Shown here: positions 48,642-63,300 of the stretch, piece by piece
Layout: every line of letters begins with the position of its first letter
Position numbering within the stretch: position 1 is the first letter of the stretch
Assembly (NCBI GenBank): GCA_023374025.1
Contig: SIJG01000064.1
Location: 705,943 to 769,942, forward strand
Origin: Heterodera schachtii
Lineage: Eukaryota; Nematoda; Chromadorea; Rhabditida; Heteroderidae
DNA length: 64,000 nt
Direction: 5' to 3'
Program-made: the position numbers and the translations under genes
Notes under the pieces: model-generated
Databases searched by the model: none
What the model was told of the DNA's origin: nothing
Seen by the model: only the letters and a program-made list of their open reading frames with translations

Positions 48642-49224
48642 AGGGATGGCTTCCGAGGCCATAAATTTGGAAATACGAAATTTTTAAATAATTTTTAGGC
48701 TAAGTTTTAAAATTCTAAACCAAAAATTAAAAAATGAAAGTTGAAATATTTCAAAAATATTTATTCTTTGGTTTTATCAGCAGATCTTTTACATGTCAAT
48801 TTACCTAAATTGTTTTAGTATGTTTTTGGGAAAGGGGCTATTTGCTTTGACACCACTTTTTCGCGGCACGTTTTTTTTGAAAAACTTTTTGGGAACATGG
48901 GGGCGGACAGTGTCGTTAGACTGCCGGGAAAATTTTTGAAAATTTGAGTGGCAATTTCTAATATAAAAATTGCTAATTTTTGCGATTTCGGGACAATTTT
49001 TAGAAAAAAAACTAGGAGTTTTCTTTTGAGTATCATATGGCAAAACAAACTGAGAAAGTACATATGTACAAAAACTAATAATTTTATATTTTAAATAAAT
49101 AATTATGAAATGGCAAAAAAATCTTTAAAAAAAACAATTCCGAGAATTCCGACTTTTTGCCAAAAATTTCGGAATTCGGAATTCCGGCGTCAAAATTTTT
49201 CGTAAACCGAACATGCCATCCCTG
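48642..49224. mobile_element. hAT-like non-autonomous element, 583 bp (TCCGAATTCC-word family)
   Basis: The ends CAGGGATGGC and GCCATCCCTG are perfect 10-bp inverted repeats. The 8 bp on each side (atcggcac and attggctc) match at six positions, a decayed target duplication. The right subterminal part is packed with TCCGAATTCC/GGAATTCGGA words. It contains the GC-rich motif (CGCGGCacg...GGGAACATGGGG) also found at 22516 and 54664. Confidence 0.7.
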
Positions 49225-49240
49225 ATTGGCTCCCGTGTTA

Positions 49241-49426
49241 ATGGCAACTCGTACAAAAGGAAACTCGTACAAAAGCCAACTCATATTTTACAAAATAAAG
49301 CCTAAGCTTAAGCCTAAGCCTAGACCCAAAGCCTAGGCTTAACCTAAAGCTTTGGCCTAAGCTTAAGGCTAAAGCCTAGGCCTAACCTAAGCAGTTGTAC
49401 GAGTTGCCTTTTGTACGAATTGTCAT
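49241..49426. mobile_element. Inverted-repeat element enclosing telomere-like words
   Basis: The left arm ATGGCAACTCGTACAAAAGG is matched by the reverse complement of the right arm at 49400-49426 (ATGaCAAtTCGTACAAAAGG). Between the arms is a region built from GCCTAAGC, TTAAGCC and CCTAGG words. No coding potential. Target duplication not resolved. Confidence 0.6.
49311..49395. repeat. Interstitial telomere-like (GCCTAA/TTAGGC) words
   Basis: Degenerate, partly palindromic copies of GCCTAA, the complement of the nematode telomere hexamer TTAGGC, occur about ten times in 85 bp in both orientations. They are not a clean tandem array. Confidence 0.6.
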
Positions 49427-50045
49427 GACACCATTGTCAGAATAAACTTCATCCAATTTGAACGTTGTTCTTTTTCGGTCCCTTATCCATTTCCGGTGTT
49501 AATGTACCAAAAAGAATTCCCCCCCCCCCCCCCCCCCCTCTCCATTGGCTTGTGATTCCAAATGGCATTTCGTTTTGATAAATAATTGAATTTCCCACCA
49601 ACTTCGGGCGTTTCTTTATGGCACACGCCCTTTCTCCGGCCCATCGCCCCCTTTTGTTCTCGCCTCGTCAGGCTTCCAAAACTACACAAACTTTTGAGGG
49701 GTTCTCATAGTTACCATGGTCCCAAATTAAAGGAGGAAAATGTGCAAATGCCAACAAATCGTTGCCAAGGAGCGAATGATAAAATGATTGGCCATTCTGT
49801 TCATTTAGTGTTCTATAAATAATATTTCAGACTTAAGACAAATTAAATGCTAAGAATATTTAAGGAAACTTAAATTTGATATTTTTTAATAAAATATTTT
49901 TTAAGAAGGAATTTGGGATAAATAATCATTGGATTTGCTATTGCACGAAGCAAAAATAATTTTTAATTTTATCGTGATTAATCATTTGATATTATGTAGA
50001 AAAGATTGAAAAAATATGCCATTTTTACTAAGGGCGAAAAACAAA
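49427..50045. other. Intergenic with a long poly-C run
   Basis: Contains a C-run of about 18 at 49519-49536. No gene is supported. Confidence 0.45.
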
Positions 50046-52518
50046 ATGGAAAATTACGTTCGATGGTTTTCCAAAAAATTGCCATGCGCCTGTGGCAGGT
50101 TTTGTTTAATTAAAATCATTAAAATTTTAACTCCTTTAAAGTAGTTGGAAGAGTCGTTATTATGACAGAAGATCGGCTCAAGCGCACAACGCGACGAAGC
50201 CGAACAACGGCACGACAGCCCAAAGCCAAAAGCAGCCGGTGCCGCTACAGTGTGCCGACCCGTTTGAGCCCAACCACCGGCGTTACCGTACCTGTTGTTG
50301 TCATTCCAAGTGAATTTTAACCATCGCAAAATTTGTTTACGGCCGGCCCAATGTGTGAATTGTTTTAAAAAGGTCGTTCACCATTACATTCGGTGTCATT
50401 GAGCTGTTTATCATTTGCTTCATTTTGGTCGCTGTTGCACCCGATTTTAACACGAAAATTTGCGTGGGACCAAACGAAGGAAAAGCGCAGGACGAAGAGG
50501 GACAGCAACAACGAGAACAACAACATATTGAAGCTGTACAACAACAACAACACGAGCCAAAACCAATGGACAATTTGACAGCAATGGGCGCAGAAGCAAA
50601 AGTAAATGTGAGAAAAAGAAAAGACAGATTAAATAATATGGTGAAAAAATTCAGACCGATTTCCCAAGTGTAATTATGCCTAATAATGGAAGCAGCGGAA
50701 TACAAATAAAGCCGAACATCGCACGGAAAAGACGCCAATTAATGGTGAACGAAGTGGTGCAGCAACAGCAGCAATTAGGCAAAACAAATTAACCAAAAAT
50801 AATAAGCGAAATCTTTAATAAAATTCTTTTTCAAATATAATTTAGATCAACTCACAATCAGTCCAACTTCACCTGTGGTGGGCATTGATCGGCCTGAAAT
50901 TAAGCTCTCTGCTAATGAGAAAGGGTCTGAAAACAAGTGGGTATGATCACTGGTCAGCATCTATGTAATTTAATTGCACAAATATGCAATAAAGAAATTT
51001 AATAATCGGAGTATATCCAAGTGTTTACGGGTAAAAGTGCTAATAGTGACAAAAAATTTCTCGAGATGGATTCTTGACGCAAAGATTCGAGACTTACCTA
51101 ACAAATTTTCATTTAAATCAGTAAATAATTTCATGATCACAAAAAGGAAAGCACTTTTCTATGGTACTTTTATGCGCTGACCAAGAATCTGACGTTAAAA
51201 ATTTATTTTAATAAAAATTTAAAATCCTTAATCTATCAGTTTATTGCAGGAGAATAAAATTGTTTTAGGAAAAAAACACAATTTTGATTATTTCCCATTC
51301 AATTTTAGTACTTATTTTGAGGCGTTTTGGTACACAAAAACAAACACAAAAAAAATTATTGGACATAAAAAGGGGAGAAAAAATTGCAATTAAAAAGAAG
51401 CAAATAAATGCGTTCATTTCAGCTGTCTGCTGCTGCTGCACAATGCGATGTGCAGCTTGAGAATGTTGTGGCTGGGCTGGGCTTTCGCCCAAATGGTGGC
51501 CATTTTGCTGCTTTTCTATGGAATTCGCAGACAGCGATGGCAGCTGCTAATCCCGCACATTGCAGCAAGTTAAGTTCATATTTAGTTCACCATCATTATT
51601 GAACCATTTCATGATAATGTTTGATAATAAACTTCAATGTATTTAGCATTTTAAATAAATTTAAATAATAAAAATAAATAATAATTTTTATTATTCATAT
51701 TTTTAATTTTTAGGGTTTTTTGCGCTTTTGCTGTTTGGCTGGTGATCATTTGCTTAATCGGTGCTTTCGCTAAGCCCGGCGCATTGAGTTTGGCCGGACA
51801 TCTGATCCTAATTGCTTTTCTTTGTGGGCTTTTTCTTTGGATCAGCTTATTAGTGGTAATTACTGTTTTAATGCATATTTTTTTATTTATTTTTAATTTT
51901 ATAAAACTTAAATCTCTCCTAATTTCAATACAACAGAAGGCCGAATTGCGATGCGCAGAGTTTGTGAAGCGATCGGCCGAAACTGGTAAAATTATCAATT
52001 TTGATTTCTAATAATTAAAAAGATTAATTAGGCTTTTCCATTTGTCGCACGCGTCCGATTGGGCCGCCGACCGTTTCTCAGTCCGATGAACGCGAGCGAC
52101 GTGCCGGCTCAGCAAACCCTCGGGCAAAATCGCCCGTACAAATGCGCTATCAGTCCTCGTTAAATGTTAATCAGCGAGAAGTGCCCCAGGCAAACATTGG
52201 CAATTATTTAACAAACAATCATTAATTTTCAATCACAAATTACAGGCCCCTAGCAATCAATCGGTGGTCACCGAAATGAGTCACACGCCGCCGTCCACGG
52301 CACAAAGTCGAACAGATGATCGAAGAGGGGAACAGCAGACGATGGAGCTGAAAAACAGCCAAAGCAAAGGCACCGCCCAAAACAATGAAGCCGAGGAATG
52401 CCAAAAGGAGGAAGAGACTGAGTTTGGCCAAAAGCCGAATGGCCAATTGAATTTGGCACTGAGGAGAGGCAAACCAATCGGCGGACTGCCTCCATTGCGG
52501 CACACTTTTCGTGCATAG
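50046..52518 (+). CDS. Four-helix membrane protein (LAPTM/tetraspan-like)
   Basis: Exons 50046-50098, 50142-50309, 50373-50601, 50655-50778, 50846-50936, 51423-51568, 51714-51855, 51937-51985, 52032-52189 and 52246-52518 encode about 470 residues. Four hydrophobic helices are seen: FGVIELFIICFILVAVA after a CCCH motif, LWLGWAFAQMVAILLLFYGI, CAFAVWLVIICLIGAF, and LILIAFLCGLFLWISLLV. A long Gln-rich loop lies between helices 1 and 2, and the cytosolic tail is Ser/Glu/Gln-rich. The layout recalls nematode LAPTM-type four-span proteins. All junctions are in phase except 51568/51714, where the frame is off by one base. Introns 50779-50845 and 52190-52245 have GC donors. Function unknown. Confidence 0.65.
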
Positions 52519-52829
52519 GGAGACAAACCGCGAACATAATTAAGGCCGAGGCAATTATAAACTAAAAAGCATTGGCCCTGTTAAGGAAGGGGTTTCATAT
52601 TATAAATTACTATAATTAAGCAATTGACACGTAAACTCATCAATGACAGACAATCCACCCTTTTATCCATTGGAAAACATTCACAATGGACGAAGTTTGA
52701 ATGAAAAGAAAGACTATCTAATGAAATGGAAAAAAACAAGCAAAGGAAAGCTTAGGAAAGGAAAGACAAAATCTAAGAGCACTCAATCGATGATCGGCCG
52801 GTCAGTCGATCGATACTGATCAGAGCTGA
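52519..52829. other. Intergenic, no gene seen
   Basis: A 3' flank shared by the membrane protein gene (+) and the small minus-strand frame. No feature is supported. Confidence 0.45.
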
Positions 52830-53030
52830 TTAGTACTCATTGGTCAGATCGGCCGGGTTGGCCAACTCCGTTGCCTTCTCTGGCCCTACTTCGCTGACCG
52901 CCTTACGGACCGCCACAATCGCCTCGTGCACCGCCTCGCCCGTTTTGGCGTCATTGTAAGCGATGATCGTATCGAACACTGTTCGGCGCGCTTTTTTCAT
53001 CTCCGACTCAAACTCTTTTTCCTTGAACAT
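52830..53030 (-). CDS. Small helical protein or terminal exon, unknown
   Basis: A 66-codon frame starts at ATG 53030 and is GC-richer than its surroundings, with coding-like codon use. It reads EKEFESEMKKARRTVFDTII, then a helical Ala/Val/Glu-rich part ending PADLTNEY. An AG acceptor just inside the frame (catgttcaag) means it may instead be a last exon, but no upstream exon is visible in the repeats beyond. I do not recognise the family. Confidence 0.4.
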   Translation of the reverse strand: MFKEKEFESEMKKARRTVFDTIIAYNDAKTGEAVHEAIVAVRKAVSEVGPEKATELANPADLTNEY

Positions 53031-53276
53031 GTGGAAAAATATATTTGTGTGGATTTAAAAACAAAAAAAAAATGGAGTGGAAATTTCTATAAATTTAATG
53101 AACTTTAAGGAGGAAAACCGAAACCAAGTAATTCGTTATCCGAAGCTAAACAAGGTTTTCCCGGTTAGGTGATGCTTCAAATCAACAACCCTATACATTA
53201 TAACTAGGGGGAGGATTCTTAGGTTTTTACTTATTTTTTTAATTCAATAAGAAAAGCACGAAAACATATTTTTAGC

Positions 53277-53395
53277 CAGGGTCGTCAACTGAAAATTTTC
53301 AAAAACAGCATTTGGCCACAGAAAATCAGCATTTGGGTTCAAAATCAACCTTTTAAAAAAATTTTCCAAATGAAAAAAAATCAATAAAAAGTTTT
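53277..53395. repeat. Copy of the 30.8-kb repeat family, cut by an insertion
   Basis: CAGGGTCGTCAACTGAAAA followed by CAGCATTT and AATCAGCATTTGG words matches the left part of the repeat at 30786. The match ends where the foldback element begins. Confidence 0.5.
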
Positions 53396-53401
53396 TTGCG
53401 G

Positions 53402-54664
53402 GGTGCTAGGTCGTTTCTTAAAAACTGCCAAATGGGCATTTCTTAAATACTGCCAAGTAATTTTCAAAATTTTTTAAAATAGTATAAAAAAGTTTTTGGT
53501 TTTAAATTCCACAAAACCATAAGCCGGTTTGTCCATAATTTTTGAAACACAGTGAATTTTTTTGAAATTTTAAAGATAAATAGATTAAATAAGCACTTGA
53601 AATTCTAAAAAGAAAATTTAATCTAATTGCTTCTGAAAAAAAGTTATAAAGCATTGAACAGGCTATGTTTTTTGCCATGGTCATGCGAACATAATTATAA
53701 ACATTTCAAAATTTCTAGTCATAAATAGGGATTACATTTATAGGTGCTAAAAACTGCCAAAATAGGTAGGTTTTAGGTTCTAAAAAACCCCCCAAAATAG
53801 GTGCTAAAAATGGGAAAATAGGTGCCAAAAAGTTCCGAATTTAGGGGGTGTAAAATCGAAAATTTTCTTCAAAAAGCAAAAATATTTTGCCAAATCATTA
53901 AGAATATAAATAATTTTCAAAATCACAAATTATCCTCAAGAAATAAACAAATAAATTTCGGAGGTGAATTTTTGAGAAATTTTTCATTTCTCAGAGGTGT
54001 ATTTTTGAAAATTTTCGGGTCGATTCTTAGGGGGTGTATTTTTTGAAAAAAATTTTGGGTCGATTAATAGGAGTGTATTTTTCGTTTTTATTGCATTTTT
54101 GTTAACAAATTATGGACAAAACGCCAAAATAGGTGAAAATAAGTTTTTAAAATTTTTTTAAGGTTTTTTTGGTGCTAAAAATAAAAACCTAGAAAATAGG
54201 TGCTAATAACTCGAAAAGTAGCTTAACAACAGCCCAAAAAAACATGTTTTTCGTATGTTTCAGGCCACGGGAGCTCAGAAAAAAATAGGTAAAAACCTAA
54301 AAATGTAATCCCTAGTCATAAAATGTAAATTAGCCAAACTTAATTAATATTATTGGTAGCCCCATGAATTCTCTATTTATCTTTAAAATTTCAAAAAAAT
54401 TCACTATGTTTCAAAAAAGTTATGGACAAACCGGCTTATGGTTTTGTGGAATTTAAAATCATAACTTTTTTATACTATTTTAAAAAATTTTGAAAATTAA
54501 ATATTCTGATAGATAATACATAAAGCTTTTGAATGACACCATTAAATATTAATTTGGTTGAAATTGGGCCAAGATACGAATTTATATGTCTTACATTTTT
54601 TAGTTTCCTACAACTTGGTAGTATTTAAGAAACGCCCTGGCAGTTTTAAGAAACGACCCAGCAC
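53402..54664. mobile_element. Foldback element with ~320-bp inverted arms
   Basis: GGTGCTAGGTCGTTTCTTAA at the left matches the reverse complement of the right end. The arms continue for roughly 320 bp each and include CATAAGCCGGTTTGTCCATA at 53519 and its complement near 54425. The 9-bp direct repeat TTTTTGCGG flanks both ends. Long arms plus 9-bp duplications suggest a Mutator-like foldback. The centre is interrupted by the hAT-like element at 53726. Confidence 0.75.
53726..54314. mobile_element. hAT-like non-autonomous element, 589 bp (TAGGTGCTAAAAA-word family), nested
   Basis: The ends TAGGGATTACATTTATAGG and CCTAAAAATGTAATCCCTA are inverted repeats, flanked by a perfect 8-bp direct repeat GTCATAAA (53718-53725 and 54315-54322). 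The interior repeats AATAGGTGCTAAAAA words. It is inserted in the centre of the larger foldback element. Confidence 0.88.
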
Positions 54665-55249
54665 GTTTTTGCGGCGCGCTTTTCAAAAAAAAAAAAACTT
54701 TTTGGGAACAGGGATCCGGCGGCGCCGATAAGCTAAAATGGCCATTTTTGAGGATTTAAAAATAAAAAATAACTAATAAGGACCGAAAACCTTCTAAAAA
54801 TTCTACGCCGAACTTTTTTTCAAATTATTTAAACAACAAGAAACAAAAAAATTCCTTTATAGGTATTTATATTTTTAAAGTATTTTTAATTTTTTAATTT
54901 AATTTTTTATTTTTTTTACCAATTGAAAAGTTGTAAAATAACAAAAATTAAGATTTTTGGACAAAAAAATAATTAAAATTCCTCTTTAAATATCGTCCTA
55001 TAAATACAAATCACCGAAAAATAAAATTTTCTGTAAGAAACACTTGTTTTTGTTTTGCTCTTTATTCAAAAAAGATGAAATTTAATTCTTTTGTAATTAA
55101 TTGCTGAATAAGTTTTTTACATTGATTGTAATTTATTTTCATTGAAAAAAGCACAAAATTTTCGTCCCCATTTTACCCTTTTCGTGATTTTTCAGCCCTA
55201 TTTAGGCCCATAAATTGGAATTTTTCGCCCCTAAAAATCCACGGCCTAA
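54665..55249. repeat. Repeat-derived sequence, no gene
   Basis: Begins with the GC-rich motif GTTTTTGCGGCGCGCTTTTC...GGGAACAGGG and GGCGGCGCCGATAAGC, related to stretches at 22516 and 48841. The rest is AT-rich without features. Confidence 0.5.
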
Positions 55250-59379
<4,130 letters not shown>

Positions 59380-60367
59380 CAAAAAGAATGAAAATGAGGA
59401 AAAGTGGCAAAAAGGGGAGATGAAAAGCCTTTTAAACAGTTATTTTGATCAATGAATGCACTTTCAGACAAAGCCAACCATCACATGATTAGGGCCAAAT
59501 TGGCAAAAATATAAAAAAAATCAGAGAAAAGTGCCACAATTTGTGGCAAATGAATAAGGGAAAAAAGTGCCAAAAAGAGAGATGAGAAGGCACTAAAGCA
59601 TTCGATAATGATCAATGCCAATACCAGCACAATTCATTTGAAATGAATGTTTTATTTTAATTGTAGCAGAACAAAAAAAAAAGTAAAGAAAAATTAGAAA
59701 AAAAAATTGTAAATTGTCTGATAAATTAGAGAAATAAAAAGGAATTTATGTAATCTATGAACAGCTATATCAAATTGAATACATAATATGAACCAGCTTG
59801 GGAACCCTTACAAATTAGAAGGAAAAACTTTGGGGCGGGCCCGACTTGGACCGGCTTCTCTGACTTTTTAGCACGGACAAAGTTCTACCATCAGACATTT
59901 GCGTCCCGAACATTTTGCACCTATGCTTAAATCATGTTCAACTCTTTCTATTTTTCAAAATAAAATAGAATAAACAGCTTTAAATAAGTAATAAAGGTTA
60001 GACAAATGGTAGACCTGGGGGGAACCGAATGCCTCGGCCTCTGTTGGTGCAATGATCGGCTTCTCACCTATGTTGGAAGCTTTAAATGAAATTTAAACAC
60101 AACAATTTTATTTCATAACTCATTTCCAAAATAAATATTGCACCGAAAGGACAGTCAATTTGAATATATTTAATAAATAAAATTTAGTCCACAAATATTT
60201 GTCTGATATGCGATTTTTTTATTTCCAAATGTCGGAACCCTTAAACATTGTATTAAAAAGCATTAATTATCAATAATGACTTCTTTGCAACCGCTTTTTT
60301 ACTTTATTCCGTTGGATTATTTACAATTCGTACAATTCGTTAAAAGAACCGATATTTATGGATAAGA
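59380..60367. other. Intergenic, no gene seen
   Basis: Upstream of the GST-fold gene: purine-rich near 59340-59580, then AT-rich. No gene, tRNA or defined element is supported. Confidence 0.5.
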
Positions 60368-63300
60368 TCAAGCCGAACAATTTAAAGAAAAAAGCGCTTC
60401 GCGCTCAATGTATTGCGAAGTCAAATTCACATTATAAAGCATAAAATAATTGTAATCACTTTTCATTTTCGTGTCCATTCGGCCCAAAACGTTGCTTATT
60501 TCGTTTTTCATTTTTTTCAATTTTCCTTTTAAAATTGCGTCCGGCGAGAAAAATTTAATTCCGACGAGCAAAAATTTAGAAACACTTAAAAGAGGCCAAT
60601 TAATTAAGCAAAATGAAATGAATGAATGCTCTTAATCCGTTTGTTTCTCGCCTTGGTTTGCCGAAGTTGTCAAGCGATTGCTCCGTTTTGCACTCCGTCG
60701 GATTGACGTGCAGCAAATTCACGCGTTTGGCCAAAGCGGGCGAAGACAGCACAAAATGGGCCAATTCGACGCCAATGCGTTGCATCACAAACATTTTGAA
60801 ACGATTAATGTTAATTTGGGGGGCGGAACAAACGACCAAAAGGAAATGGGAGAACTGAGAGAAAGCAATTAATTAGCTAATGAGAGAAATAAATGGAGAA
60901 AAGGAAAGAAAAAGGGGAAATTGAAATTGAAATTAATTAAATAAAAATATAATTTAATATTTGAAAATAATAATGATTAATATTGTTTACATAAAAAAGA
61001 ATTAAATTAATATTTTACCTTTTCTATAAATTGTTTTCCCTTCAGCGGCAAAATAATTTCCGTCCTGTTTTTATTAACGGTTTTTATCTGATCAAAAGCT
61101 AAAAAAATAAAGCTTTTAAGACAAATCAAGATAATTAATCTAAATCTCATTTAATATTTTACCAATTCTCAGTTCGTTCAAAATGACTTTTGCCGTTGCC
61201 CCGTTCAAATTGGCGCCAACGTTTTGTTCCGGGAATGTTGGCGTAATTATTGGCATTGTGAGTTGTTGGCAAATTGTCGTGCGCAAATGTGCGTGTGTCG
61301 TCTGCCGTTTTATGAACCATTCCCGAAAGGGCGACCAACTCAAAAATCCGCCGTCCCTTTCATAATTTATCTCGGCTAATTGGACGGGCAGAGGCCAATT
61401 CCTTGCAAGTAATTAACGCTAATGATGCCAATTAACAATAAGTGCTCACCAGGTGGAATAAGTCAGGAAGAATTTCTCGACCAAAAAAGGCATTGACCCA
61501 TTTGGGTACAAAAGGAATATTTTGGTTAGCATTGTCAAAAGCATTTTCGTGTTCAAAAATCCCATCAAATCGTCCAAAATTTGGTTGTCTAAATATGTAT
61601 TTCAATAATAATACCTTTTCTCTAATACTCAATTAATTATTAATGAATTCATTACTTTTCGCCCACAATTCCAAATAGGCGAGAATTTGCCGGAATTTGT
61701 CCACCTTTTTTGGCCCTTCCTTTTCCTTTTGCTTTTCGTCCGTCCAATTCCCAATTAAATATTCCCCCTCAATTTTTGCATAAAATGAATAATCTGTAAA
61801 TTTTAATTCCTTTCTTTTTGTTTGTTTTGTGTTAAATTTAAATTGCCTGCTAATGTTTGGAGCATCACTTTCAATTCTTGCACCAAATTTCTGTCTTTTA
61901 GTGTCTTTCTTTTCTGTTTTACCAGAAAATTACAAATTTCATCCATTTTTTCGATTGTTTTTGAATAAAATGAACTCATTTCATAATTGTACACTAATTT
62001 TTAATTGTTTAGGTGACACTTTATAAGTAAAATTTCACAAAAATCAAAATTTGAATACAAAAGTTTTTCAAAAAGTTTATCTTTTTGTAAAATATACTTA
62101 TGTTTTTTTATATTATTAATTTTTTTCATTATTTTTCCCACTTGAAATTTCCATTTGCATTTTCTTCACCATTTCAGCCCTTCTCTTCGCCCTGTCTTTC
62201 AAGTCGTATCTGCACATTCCCATATCAAATTGGTCATCTTTTATCAGCTGTTCTATTTTGCTTCCAATTTCTTTTTGTAATTTTTCAAATTCCCGCCAAT
62301 TATATTTTCCTGGCGGTAATTGGCCAATGTTTGGCATTCTGAAAAATTTTAATACGAACAAAATGTCCATAAATTTGAATGTCATTCGTGGAATTGACAA
62401 TTTTTGCGTCTTGGCAAATTTGTACAAAGAATTGACATTCGAATGCTGAAATTGAATTTTGAATTAATTGTTGGCAAAGTGTTTGTTTTTGTTTCCCATG
62501 GCATTCTCTGCTCACCCTGCAAAGTGTGCAGTGGAGGGATTGGTCCGCGCATTGGTCGCCCCTTTTGGCGTCGCTTTGGTCGCATTGGAATTTGCCGAGG
62601 ACATTTCGCTGGTCAAAGCCATGCGGCAAAATGCCAATGGCGTCGATTTGGTCCAATTGCATTTGCAAATGCATTAAACTCGAGAATTGAATTCGCACCT
62701 CCGCCGACTAAATTGGCAGAATTAATTACTAATTGTTTTTCCAAATTTGGCCCTTCCCTTTCTCTCTCACCCAATTTTGAATGATTTTCTCCAATTTGTC
62801 CGTCAAATTTTTAAGCGTTTCTTTTGAATGATTTATTTTTTGCGTCTCTTTTAAAATCTTAAATTTTGTTAATGCTTTACTCAATATTATATAATAAAAC
62901 AGCAAAACCTGCTTTGTTTTTTCCTCATTTATTTTTGAATTTTCTCCGTATTTTATTTCTTGCCATCTTTCCGGAAATTGGGCCAATTTCGTCAATCGGA
63001 ATTTCTCACGTTCTTTTTCCTCAACCATTTCAATCAAATTCGCTTCTTTGGTCAATTCGTTAAACAATGTTTGGTCTAAAAATTATTTTTAATTCAAAAA
63101 TCATTGAATTTGGCCAAAAAGTAATTAAATTAAAATCAAATTAATTTAATTGCCTAATTTTCTCTGCCCATCAAAGTGTTTGACGGCCTTTAATTGCTCT
63201 TCGAATTCCGCTCGGTGCTTTGGCATTCCGTCCTCGCGCCCATTGTTTTCCGTTTGAATTAGTGCCAAAATCACTTTGTCCATTTTGCGCTTTAATTGGC

